DNA from: Streptomyces sp. NBC_00878 | GTDB taxonomy: Bacteria > Actinomycetota > Actinomycetes > Streptomycetales > Streptomycetaceae | Direction: 5' to 3' | NCBI RefSeq assembly: GCF_026341515.1 | Contig: NZ_JAPEOK010000001.1 | Span: 10,157,776 to 10,221,775 of the forward strand | Length of the DNA stretch: 64,000 nucleotides | Shown here: positions 35,336 to 43,150 of the stretch, in pieces | How the letters are laid out: each line of letters opens with the position of its first letter | Position numbering within the stretch: the stretch's first letter is position 1 | Position numbers and translations under genes: made by a program | Notes under the pieces: model-generated | The model's database searches: none | Told to the model about the DNA's origin: nothing | What the model saw: only the letters and a program-made list of their open reading frames with translations

Positions 35336-36622
35336 TCAACTCTTCGGTGGAACGGTGCTCTGCGTCACCTGCGGAGATTCGGTACGGGCCGGGCTCGGCG
35401 GCGGGGCGAAATGGCGGGCGCCCGCCAGGAGAAGGAGCGCCAGGGCGGCCGGTACCGCGTAGGCGAGACGGAACTGGCCGGTGGAGCCGAGGACTCCGCT
35501 CACCGCGCCACCGGTGACGACGCCCGCGTAGTTGAACAGGTTCAGGCGGGCCAGGATCGCCGCCGAGGCGGCGGGGCGCAGCCGCGCGGCGGAGGCCAGA
35601 CACAGCGGGGCCAGGACGGACGCCCCCAGACCCACCGCCCCGGCCGCGAGAACGGCGAGCGGCCAGCTCGGCGCGGCGGCCATGCCCGCGAGGGCGCCCG
35701 CGATCAGCAGGGCGGCGGTGCGGACGACGGCGACCGCTCCGAACCTCCGCACAAGCCGGTCGGTGGCGGCGCGGCCGACGACCGTGCCGCCCTGATAGGC
35801 CGCGTACGCCATCGGCGCCACCGTGAGCGACGCGGCGAGGGTCTGGCGCAGGTAGACCGCCGACCAGGCGGAGACGGTGGAGTCCACGACGTAGACGACG
35901 AGGAGGACCAGGCCGAAGGGGAGGAGCCGGATCCACACGCGGCGCCCCAGCGGCGGCTGCGCCGAAGCGTCCGGCGGCTCCGACACCTGCGGCGGCTCCG
36001 ACACCTCCGACGGCTTGGACGGCACTTCAGAGGTGGGAAGGGCGTGCGTGCGGATACAGGCAGCGACGATCGCGAGGATGCCTGCCTGCACGTCCAGGCC
36101 GTCGGCCACGGGCCACTCCAGCCGGGCCACCGCGGCGGTGAGCAGGGCCGCGACGACGCCACCCACGCTCCATGCCGCGTAGAAGGAGCCGAAGATGCTG
36201 CGGCCGTAGACGTGCTCGATCGCGGCTGCCCGGGTGTTGACCCCGACATCGAGGGCACCGACAGCGATCCCGAAGAGGAGATACGCGCAGACGACGGTCG
36301 CCTTGCCGGGAGCCCACCCGATGAGCGTCAGCGCGGCGGCGGCCGTCAGCAGGGCCCCGCGCATCGTGGAGACGGGACCGGCGCGGCGGATCGCGGCCAG
36401 CCCCACGAAGCTCCCGGCCCCTGCCATCAGGGCCACCGCGACCATCGTGCCGGTCGTCAGGAGCGGAGCCAGTTTCAGGTGTTCGGTGACGGCGGGGACG
36501 GTCGTGTACACGGCGGCGACGGCCATACCCTGCGCGGCGAACGCGAGGGTCGCGACCCTTCGGGCGCCGGCCTCGGCGGCGGGATGCCCGGTCCTCGCCC
36601 CGCCTGGAGCGCTAACGGTCAT
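35336..36622 (-). CDS. MFS transporter
   Basis: A 428-residue protein with about twelve helices and a proline/serine-rich loop in the middle (SEVPSKPSEVSEPPQVSEPP, about 200-220). The pattern GTVVGRAATDRLVRRFG and DVGVNTRAAAIEHVYGR place it in the major facilitator superfamily near FucP/YbjJ-like permeases. Substrate is unknown. ATG 36622 was chosen over an in-frame TTG six bases upstream. It is divergent from an AraC-type regulator, which may control it. Confidence 0.83.
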   Translation of the reverse strand: MTVSAPGGARTGHPAAEAGARRVATLAFAAQGMAVAAVYTTVPAVTEHLKLAPLLTTGTMVAVALMAGAGSFVGLAAIRRAGPVSTMRGALLTAAAALTLIGWAPGKATVVCAYLLFGIAVGALDVGVNTRAAAIEHVYGRSIFGSFYAAWSVGGVVAALLTAAVARLEWPVADGLDVQAGILAIVAACIRTHALPTSEVPSKPSEVSEPPQVSEPPDASAQPPLGRRVWIRLLPFGLVLLVVYVVDSTVSAWSAVYLRQTLAASLTVAPMAYAAYQGGTVVGRAATDRLVRRFGAVAVVRTAALLIAGALAGMAAAPSWPLAVLAAGAVGLGASVLAPLCLASAARLRPAASAAILARLNLFNYAGVVTGGAVSGVLGSTGQFRLAYAVPAALALLLLAGARHFAPPPSPARTESPQVTQSTVPPKS

Positions 36623-36764
36623 GCGCAAAACCTAGCCAGCAGCAGAAGGGCGAACGCAGGACGTCGGGGGCCGTACAGGGGACTTCGGAGGCCACTCCCC
36701 ATGACCGGGTGCGCCCGGTGATGCCGGCGTGTTTAGGGTGGCCGCCCAGGAGAAGGTGAGTGCG

Positions 36765-37856
36765 ATGTCCGTTGCCCCCGGTCCCGGCCACGACCCGGCA
36801 GACCCCCAGGGGACCAGCCGCAGCACGTCGGCGACGATCCAGCCGAACATCCTGCGCTATCTCGTCGTGGTCGCCGACGAGCGCGGCGTCGATCTGCGGC
36901 CTCTGCTGAGCCAGGTCGGGCTGGACGACATCGTCATGCGGTCCGCCGCGCTGAGAGTGTCTTACCGGCAGGGCAGCGCGGTGATCCGGCGCGCGTTGGA
37001 GCTCACCGGGGACCCGCGTCTGGGGCTGAAGGTCGGCGCGGCGCAGCACCTGACCTCCTGGGGCCTGGTCGGCTTCGCCCTGATGGCCGACGACACACTG
37101 CGACACGCCATCGAGACCGGGGTGAAGTACCAGAACCTGTCGGGGGCGATGACGGTGTGGTCGACCGGTGTGGGCGAGCACGGTGCCTTCGTGTTGCACG
37201 CCGACCTCCCCGATCCCGCCATCGACCCGGGCGTGGCTTCTTTTCTGATCGAGGAGGGGTTCGCCTCCGTGGTCACCCTGTCCCGGCTGGCCGTCGGTCC
37301 GGGCTTCGTGCCGAGGGCGGTGGAGTTCTCCTCTCCGTTGCCCCGTCAAGTGGACCTGTACGGCGCCTTGTTCGGCTGCCCGGTCCGCTTCGGCGCCCCG
37401 GCCAACAGCATCGTCATCGACCCCGCGTGGGCCGACGCCCGGATGCCCGGCCGGGATCCGGTGACCTACGCGTCGACCCTGGAGATGCTCGACGCGCAAC
37501 TGGCCGCCCGCCACGACCAGCAGGACCTGCTGGAGGTGCTGGAGGTCTCCGTCGCGCAGAGCCTCCCGGTGATCCCCTCGTTCGGCGAGCAGGCACGGCG
37601 GCACGCGACGAGCGAGCGGACGCTGCGCCGTCGGCTGGCCGACTGCGGCACGACGTACGAGGCACTTGCCGAGGGAGTGCGCCGGGAACGTGTCGAACAG
37701 CTCCTGCTCCGCCCGGAACTGACGCTGCGTGATATCGCCCGCCGGGCGGGATTCTCCGACGAACGGGCCCTGCGCCGCGCCGTACGCCGCTGGCACGGCA
37801 CCTCCCCGGTCCACCTGCGGGAGCGGATGCTCCGAGGGGCGGGGCACACGGAATGA
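36765..37856 (+). CDS. AraC-family regulator, OruR-like
   Basis: A 363-residue regulator with an N-terminal arabinose_bd/DUF-type ligand domain (GDPRLGLKVGAAQHLTSWGLVGFALM) and a C-terminal AraC double helix-turn-helix (ERTLRRRLADCGTTYEALAEGVRRERVEQLL; LRDIARRAGFSDERALRRAVRRW). This layout is common among regulators of catabolic operons for hydroxylated or aromatic compounds. AGGAGAAGG at 36748-36756 supports ATG 36765. It is convergent with the aldehyde dehydrogenase-SDR-FMO operon and divergent from the MFS gene; either could be its target. Confidence 0.88.
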   Translation: MSVAPGPGHDPADPQGTSRSTSATIQPNILRYLVVVADERGVDLRPLLSQVGLDDIVMRSAALRVSYRQGSAVIRRALELTGDPRLGLKVGAAQHLTSWGLVGFALMADDTLRHAIETGVKYQNLSGAMTVWSTGVGEHGAFVLHADLPDPAIDPGVASFLIEEGFASVVTLSRLAVGPGFVPRAVEFSSPLPRQVDLYGALFGCPVRFGAPANSIVIDPAWADARMPGRDPVTYASTLEMLDAQLAARHDQQDLLEVLEVSVAQSLPVIPSFGEQARRHATSERTLRRRLADCGTTYEALAEGVRRERVEQLLLRPELTLRDIARRAGFSDERALRRAVRRWHGTSPVHLRERMLRGAGHTE

Positions 37857-37903
37857 CGTGGCCGGTGCCGGGCGGTGGCGACGGGTCGCGAGTCGCTGTC
37901 GGA

Positions 37904-37933
37904 GCCGCCGGCCGGTAGCTGTCGGCCGGCGGC
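37904..37933. terminator. Bidirectional terminator, AraC / aldehyde dehydrogenase
   Basis: A perfect 10-bp stem (GCCGCCGGCC at 37904-37913 with its complement at 37924-37933) and a ten-base loop lie between two converging genes. Confidence 0.7.
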
Positions 37934-37941
37934 GGCGCGGG

Positions 37942-39414
37942 TCAGCGGGTGCGGATCCAGACCGTCTTCTCCCGGGTCCATTGGTCGAAGGCGTTGGTGG
38001 ACTTCTCCACGCCACCGAATCCGGACTGCTTCCAGCCGCCGAAGGGCGTGGTGATGTCGCCCTCGCTGTAGGAGTTGACGGAGACCACACCCGCCTCGAT
38101 ACGACGTGCCAGTCGCAGCGCGGTGTCGAGATCGCGCGTCCAGACGGAGGCGGCGAGCCCGTACTCGGTGGCGTTCGCCATGCGTACCGCCTCGTCCTCC
38201 GAGGTGAAGGTCTCGACGGTGACCACGGGACCGAACAACTCCTTGGTGAGGACATCGCTGCCGTCAGGGGCGTGGGTGATCACGGTGGGCGGGTAGTAGG
38301 CGCCGCGCGCAGGCAGCCCGTGGGGCAGGCCTCCGGTGTGGATCTGGGCTCCGCCGGTCCGGGCGGCCTCCACGGCGCCCGCGACCCGGTCGAAGGCGGC
38401 GTGGTCGATGAGCGGCCCCATCTGCGTGCGCGGGTCGGCCGGATCGCTGATGACGAGTTCCCTCGCCGCGGCCGTGAACCGCTCCACGACCTCCTTGGCG
38501 ATACTGCGGTGCACCAACACCCGTGATCCGGCGGTGCAGTTCTGGCCCATCGTCAGGAACGCGGCCTCGATCATGTCGCCGATGAGCTCGTCGCCGTAGG
38601 AGAGCGCGTCGGCCATCAGCACCTGGGGGCTCTTGCCGCCCATCTCCAGCGAGACGCGCTTGAAGTTGCTGTCGGCGGCGGCATGGAGAATGCGGCGGCC
38701 GGTCGCGGTGGAGCCCGTGAAGGAGAGCGCCTGTACGAGGGGGTCGCGGGCGAGGGCGGCTCCGGCTTCCCCGCCGTACCCGGGCAGCACCGTGAGCACC
38801 CCGTCGGGCAGACCGGCCTCGGTGGCGAGCGCGGCCAGGTGCAGGGCCGAACGCGGGGTCGCCTCCGCGGGCTTGACCAGCAGACAGTTGCCCGCGGCCA
38901 GGGCGGGGCCGACCTTCCAGGCGGTCATGGCGAGCGGGTAGTTCCACGGCAGGATCGCCGCGCCGACGCCGACCGGTTCGCGGCTGATGAGACCGAGACC
39001 GTCGGGCCCGCTGGGAGCGACCCGGCCGAAGATCTTGTCGGCCGCCTCGGCGAACCAGCGGATGGACTCGATCGCGCCCGGTACGTCGCCCGTACGGCAC
39101 TCGGTGATCGGCTTGCCCGCGTCCTCGCTGTCCAGCCGGGCGAGGATCTCGGCGTCGCGTTCCATGAGGTCGGTCAGCCGCAGCAGCACGGCGCTCCGCT
39201 CCCGGACCGGCAGCCGCGACCACACTCCGGTGTCGTAGACCCGCCGGGCCTGCTCGGCGGCCTTGGTGACATCGTCGGCGCTCGCGGCGGGCAGGGTGGC
39301 GATCGGCTCCCCGGTGGCGGGGTTGACGACGGTCAGCGTCTCGCTCGTGCCCAGCTCGCCAGTGGTCAGCTCGTTCGAGGTCATACCGCTTGTGTTTCTG
39401 TCACGGGTGGTCAT
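37942..39414 (-). CDS. NAD(P)-dependent aldehyde dehydrogenase
   Basis: A 490-residue ALDH-superfamily enzyme of normal length. The cofactor domain has PWNYP (156-160) and FTGSTATGR; E257 in LEMGGKSP is the base and C293 in GQNCTAGS the nucleophile. It oxidises an aldehyde to the acid, probably the last step of the monooxygenase/SDR pathway encoded just upstream. ATG 39414 overlaps the SDR stop by four bases (ATGA). The first about 25 residues (Thr/Ser-rich) precede the conserved start and a second Met at 11 is possible. Confidence 0.92.
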   Translation of the reverse strand: MTTRDRNTSGMTSNELTTGELGTSETLTVVNPATGEPIATLPAASADDVTKAAEQARRVYDTGVWSRLPVRERSAVLLRLTDLMERDAEILARLDSEDAGKPITECRTGDVPGAIESIRWFAEAADKIFGRVAPSGPDGLGLISREPVGVGAAILPWNYPLAMTAWKVGPALAAGNCLLVKPAEATPRSALHLAALATEAGLPDGVLTVLPGYGGEAGAALARDPLVQALSFTGSTATGRRILHAAADSNFKRVSLEMGGKSPQVLMADALSYGDELIGDMIEAAFLTMGQNCTAGSRVLVHRSIAKEVVERFTAAARELVISDPADPRTQMGPLIDHAAFDRVAGAVEAARTGGAQIHTGGLPHGLPARGAYYPPTVITHAPDGSDVLTKELFGPVVTVETFTSEDEAVRMANATEYGLAASVWTRDLDTALRLARRIEAGVVSVNSYSEGDITTPFGGWKQSGFGGVEKSTNAFDQWTREKTVWIRTR

Positions 39415-40289
39415 GCTTCCTCCACCAATTCCCAGCGTCCGTCGGTCCGGCGGGCCAGTCCGCGTCGGCGGAGTTCCTCCAGATAGCGGGCCATGCCGCG
39501 ATCACCGCGCTTGCGGAACAGCGGGAAGATCCGGGGCAGCAGGTTCGGTACGAGCATCGCGAACCGCACCAGACGGGATTCGCCGGCCCGCGGATAGGCC
39601 TCCAGGCGGGGCTTGTCCAGCAGGCTCACCACGGCGGCGACGACGTCGGCGGGCTGCTGCGGCGGGTCCTGGAACTGCATGGAGTTCCCGCCGTCCACGG
39701 CCTCCTGGCGCAGCATCCGGGTGTCGGTCGCCGACGGCATCACCGACCCGGCCAGGATGCCCTTGCTCCTGAGGTCGAGCCCGATGGCGAGCATCGCGCC
39801 GCGCAGCCCGAACTTGGAAGCCGTGTAGATCGGGGTCTCGCCCAGCGGGAAGATCCCGCCGAGGGAGACCGTGGTGACCACCCGGGCGTCCCGAGAGGCC
39901 TTCAGCAGGGGGATCGCGATCCGTGTCGCGACCAGCGGGGAGGTCAGGTTGAGGGTGATCTCCCGCTCGATGCTCTCGACGCTGCGGACGTCGAAGCGCT
40001 CCGCGCTCGTCATGCCCACGTTGTTGACCAGCACGTCGAGACGGCCGTACGAGTTGGCGACCAGCTCGAACAGCAGCTCCACCTGGGCGCGGTCCAGCAG
40101 GTCGCAGCCGATGCCCGTGTGCCCGGCGCCCGGCAGTTCCGCGGCCACCTTCTCGGCACGGAACCCGTCGAGGTCGACGACGACGCAGCGGGCGCCGCCG
40201 GAGGCGAATCGGTGGCACATCGCACTGCCGATGCCCCCGGCGCCACCGGTCACCAGCATGACCTTGTCGGTGAAGTCGAACCGGCTCAT
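39411..40289 (-). CDS. Short-chain dehydrogenase/reductase
   Basis: A 292-residue SDR with TGGAGGIG nucleotide motif (14-21), VNNVG, catalytic serine in VVTTVSLGG, and YTASK. The C terminus is longer than in simple SDRs (about 50 extra residues, PRIFPLFRKRGDRGMARYLEELRRRG), resembling SDRs found beside Baeyer-Villiger-type monooxygenases. It overlaps both neighbours by four bases, so the three enzymes are made together. Oxidation of an alcohol to the ketone substrate of the monooxygenase is a reasonable guess. Confidence 0.9.
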   Translation of the reverse strand: MSRFDFTDKVMLVTGGAGGIGSAMCHRFASGGARCVVVDLDGFRAEKVAAELPGAGHTGIGCDLLDRAQVELLFELVANSYGRLDVLVNNVGMTSAERFDVRSVESIEREITLNLTSPLVATRIAIPLLKASRDARVVTTVSLGGIFPLGETPIYTASKFGLRGAMLAIGLDLRSKGILAGSVMPSATDTRMLRQEAVDGGNSMQFQDPPQQPADVVAAVVSLLDKPRLEAYPRAGESRLVRFAMLVPNLLPRIFPLFRKRGDRGMARYLEELRRRGLARRTDGRWELVEEA

Positions 40290-41659
40290 GCCACTGCCTC
40301 CGCCGTCTCGGCCGTCTCCGCCGCGTCCGCGCGTCGCGGAGACCGCACCTGCGGCGGCCGGCCCTCGGTACGCCAACCCATCTGGCCCGCGACCTTGCCG
40401 AGGTACTTCACGAAGGCACCGCTGTCGACGTAGCCGGTGTGGCGGGGCGAGGCGACGAACTTCAGCCCGCCGGTGAGATCCGGGCGGTCGGCGCGGATCC
40501 GTTGGGTGAACCGCTCCGCGTTCGGCAGCCGGTGCCGTGCGTCGTGCACATATCCGGCGATCAACTGCGCCTGGGCGTCGAAGAGTTGGTACGCACCGGA
40601 GTTGGTCTCGACGAACCCGATGCCGAACAGGCCCACGTGCTCGCGCGAGAACGACGACAGATACAGGTCGGGGTGCTGCTCGTCACCGAAGTACTTCTGC
40701 GCGACCGGCACTTTGTGGACGTAGCCCGTGGCCAGCAGGACGAGATCGAACTCGTCGCTCGTGCCGTCGGTGAAGTGCACGGTCCTGCCCTCGGCGCGGG
40801 CGATCCCGGGCCGGGCGGTGATGTCACCGTGCTGGAGGTGGTGGATCAGCATCGAGTTGATGGCCGGATGGGTCTCGAACAGCTTGTGGTCCGGCTTCTG
40901 CAGCCCCAGCCGCGTCGGATCGCCGTTGACGAGCCGCAGCAGTCCACCGAAGACCCGCTGCGCCAGCCACATCGGCAGGTGCGGGCCGCTGTTGGCGATG
41001 GTGTCCACCGGCCGCCCGAACAGGTGCTTCGGAATGAACCAGTACCCCCGCCGCATGCTGATCACCGCGTGATCGGCGGTCCGGGCCGCGTCGCACGCGA
41101 TGTCGCAACCGGAGTTCCCGGCCCCCACGACCAGGACCCGTTTGCCCCGCAGTTCCTCCGCGCTGCGGTAGTCGACGGTGTGCCGGACCTCCCCGCTGAA
41201 CTCCCCGGGAAGTTCAGGGATGTTGGGGTGCCACTGCGCACCCGTACACACCACGACCTGCCCGTGCACGCTCTCCCGGCCGTCGGCCCGGGTGACCGTC
41301 CAGGTGCTGTCCGCGTTCTTCTCGACGCCCTCGACCTCGACGCCGAACTCGATCCGGTCCGTCAGCCCGTAGGCGTCGGCGAACGACCGCAGGTACGACA
41401 GGACCTGCCGGTGCGGCGGATAGTCCGCGAAGTGGTCGGGCATCGGGAAACCGCCGAAGCCCGACAGGGTCTTGCTGGAGATGAAATGGGCCGACTCGTA
41501 CATCGGGCCGCCGGGGTTCTCGATGTCCCAGATCCCGCCGGGCCCGGTGTGCCGCTCCAGATGCGTGTACGGCAGATTCCGCTCCGCCAGGGCCCTGGCG
41601 ACCGCCAGCCCGGCAGGCCCCGCCCCGATCACACACGTATCAAACTGGCTTTCCTTCAC
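40286..41659 (-). CDS. Class B flavin-containing monooxygenase
   Basis: A 457-residue FMO/BVMO-type enzyme. The FAD motif GAGPAG is at 12-17, the NADPH motif is GAGNSG, and the fingerprint FSGEVRHTVDY (F-x-G-x3-H) is complete. A LATGYV motif is also present. It would use NADPH and O2 to hydroxylate or insert oxygen into an organic substrate. GTG 41659 was chosen for GGAGG seven bases upstream; the open frame upstream has no homology. It heads a coupled operon with SDR and aldehyde dehydrogenase and is divergent from a TetR gene. Confidence 0.9.
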   Translation of the reverse strand: MKESQFDTCVIGAGPAGLAVARALAERNLPYTHLERHTGPGGIWDIENPGGPMYESAHFISSKTLSGFGGFPMPDHFADYPPHRQVLSYLRSFADAYGLTDRIEFGVEVEGVEKNADSTWTVTRADGRESVHGQVVVCTGAQWHPNIPELPGEFSGEVRHTVDYRSAEELRGKRVLVVGAGNSGCDIACDAARTADHAVISMRRGYWFIPKHLFGRPVDTIANSGPHLPMWLAQRVFGGLLRLVNGDPTRLGLQKPDHKLFETHPAINSMLIHHLQHGDITARPGIARAEGRTVHFTDGTSDEFDLVLLATGYVHKVPVAQKYFGDEQHPDLYLSSFSREHVGLFGIGFVETNSGAYQLFDAQAQLIAGYVHDARHRLPNAERFTQRIRADRPDLTGGLKFVASPRHTGYVDSGAFVKYLGKVAGQMGWRTEGRPPQVRSPRRADAAETAETAEAVA

Positions 41660-41823
41660 GAGCCTGCCTCCTCGTTCATCCCGCTTCAACGGTGCTGTAA
41701 GGAACGTATTCATCCGCTGTTCAGCGGGAACTGACCCGTGCGGCCAGGGACCGGACCTCAGCGGCCGCGCCACCGCCCCGGCATCCATCCGTGAGCGCGA
41801 GACCATGCCCGACTGGATCGGCT

Positions 41824-41843
41824 GACTTGTTCATGGGACTGAG
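41824..41843. promoter_or_regulatory. Shared operator element, TetR copy
   Basis: GACTTGTTCATGGGACTGAG is nearly the same as GACTCGTTCATTCGACTTGAG at 44703, upstream of the MMPL exporter. It contains an inverted GACT/AGTC pair (41824-41827, 41842-41845) and would block the -10 at 41848. It is the likely autoregulatory site of the TetR. Confidence 0.55.
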
Positions 41844-41847
41844 TCGC

Positions 41848-41853
41848 TATGAT
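41848..41853 (+). promoter_or_regulatory. -10 box of the tetR gene, probably leaderless
   Basis: TATGAT lies six bases before ATG 41860. A transcript from this box would start at or next to the A of the start codon, so the mRNA should be leaderless. A GGAGG just before the ATG is too close (one base) to serve as a ribosome site. Confidence 0.5.
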
Positions 41854-41859
41854 GGAGGC

Positions 41860-42483
41860 ATGGCTCATGTCTCCGCGGCCGAGCGCCGCCCTCAGCTGAT
41901 CAAAGCGGCCATCGACTTCATGACCAGGGAAGGAGTCGCGGCCGGCAGTACGCGTGCCATCGCCGCCGAGCTGGGGGTCGCCCAGGCCACGGTGCACTAC
42001 ACCTTCGGCACGAAGGAAGGGCTGTACCGCGCCGTCATGGAGCAGCTCACGCAGGATCTGGTGGCACAGGTCGAGCGGGCCGCGCCGGCCGAGGGCGGTT
42101 TCGAGGAGACGGTCGGTGCGCTGGCGGCCGCACTGTGGCGGACGGTGCGTGAGCAGCCTGCCAGCTATCAACTCCTTTCGGAACTGACCCTGTTCGCGCT
42201 CCGCGCACCCGCCCTGAGCGAGGCCCTCGAAACCCACTACCGGGGGGTGACCGAGGTGACGGCGAGGCTGGTGACCGAGGCGGCCGAGCGCACGGGGCAG
42301 CCCCTCGCCCAGCCCGTCGAAACGATCGCGCGGTTCTTCCTCGCCGGCTTCGACGGGCTCACGACGCAACACCTCTCGCTCCCCGACGAGGAGGCCGAGC
42401 GCACCTGCCTCCAGGCCTTCGTCTCGGCCGTGGTGGCCTTGGCCGGCGGTCGGCTGGACCTGGTCGCGGTACCTGAGAGCTGA
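41860..42483 (+). CDS. TetR-family regulator
   Basis: A 207-residue regulator. The helix-turn-helix is at about residues 8-52 (AAIDFMTREGVAAGSTRAIAAELGVAQATVHYTFGTKEGL), followed by a TetR_C ligand domain. ATG 41860 fits the domain start. It is divergent from the FMO operon, and an element like its own operator precedes the MMPL exporter at 44769, so it may govern the exporter and perhaps the oxidative genes. Confidence 0.9.
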   Translation: MAHVSAAERRPQLIKAAIDFMTREGVAAGSTRAIAAELGVAQATVHYTFGTKEGLYRAVMEQLTQDLVAQVERAAPAEGGFEETVGALAAALWRTVREQPASYQLLSELTLFALRAPALSEALETHYRGVTEVTARLVTEAAERTGQPLAQPVETIARFFLAGFDGLTTQHLSLPDEEAERTCLQAFVSAVVALAGGRLDLVAVPES

Positions 42484-42561
42484 CGCGGCGGAGGGCGCAC
42501 TCGTACGGTACGAGCGCGCCCTCGCCAGTTGCCCCCGGCGGTTGCCTCTGCCAGTGGTCGG

Positions 42562-43095
42562 TCAGCCGCGTGCGTCGAGGCGCTTGGAGCGGGTCTCCGA
42601 ACGGGTCTCCGAACGGGTCTCGGAACGGGTCTCGGAACGGATCAAGGTGTTCAGGCCGGTCATCGAGGCGCGCATGTTCGCGCGCATGCCCGGCTGCTGT
42701 ATCCGGTCGAGCAGGAGCCCGAGCGGGCCGAGACCGATGACGTACTCCACCTTGTACGTCATCCGCGTGGCCTCCCTCCCCTCCGCACTCCGGACCGGCT
42801 CGAACTCGAAGATGCTGGTCACCTCCTTCAGCGGGGCGAACCCGACCCCGGTGTCGACGCGGCGCCTCAGGGGATCGATCTCCACCACGGTCCACACCGA
42901 GTCGGTGCGCAGCGGGCCGAGGGTGCGGTTGCGTTCGGCGTAGGTCCTGCCGAGGGTGGCGATGCCGTGGTGGTCGGTGACCTCGATGGCGCCGGCGACC
43001 CACTCGGCGTACCGGTCGGTGCGGGCGACGACCTCCCAGACCCGCTCGACGGGAGCGTCGATGACGGCGCGTTCGGTGACGTGGAACTTGGTCAT
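42562..43095 (-). CDS. SRPBCC-fold protein with SETR-repeat tail
   Basis: A 177-residue START/polyketide-cyclase-like protein (VTERAVIDAPVERVWEVVAR at the N terminus, then WTVVEIDP). These proteins hold hydrophobic ligands in a helix-grip pocket and include cyclases and carriers. The last residues are an arginine/glutamate-rich repeat (RSETRSETRSETRSETRSK) encoded by four 12-bp units, absent from the core fold. It is 55 bases downstream of the amine oxidase gene on the same strand and probably co-transcribed. Function and ligand are unknown. Confidence 0.83.
   Translation of the reverse strand: MTKFHVTERAVIDAPVERVWEVVARTDRYAEWVAGAIEVTDHHGIATLGRTYAERNRTLGPLRTDSVWTVVEIDPLRRRVDTGVGFAPLKEVTSIFEFEPVRSAEGREATRMTYKVEYVIGLGPLGLLLDRIQQPGMRANMRASMTGLNTLIRSETRSETRSETRSETRSKRLDARG
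42591..42638. repeat. In-frame 12-bp minisatellite, four units
   Basis: GGGTCTCCGAAC occurs twice (42591-42614) followed by two GGGTCTCGGAAC units (42615-42638). Being a multiple of three it adds SETR blocks to the SRPBCC protein without shifting the frame, so copy number may vary between strains. Confidence 0.85.
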
Positions 43096-43150
43096 GAGTG
43101 GTTCTCCTTCTGCTGGTCTCGTACTTCGGTTCTCGTTCTTCGTTTCTCGT

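Noticed and set aside
32462..36721. A 1,419-codon open frame on the plus strand.
   Set aside because: It runs antisense to four recognised genes (regulator, kinase, binding protein, MFS). Its product is Arg/Gly/Asp-rich without any motif.
42591..42638. A CRISPR array.
   Set aside because: The units are 12 bp, contiguous and without spacers, and lie inside a coding frame.
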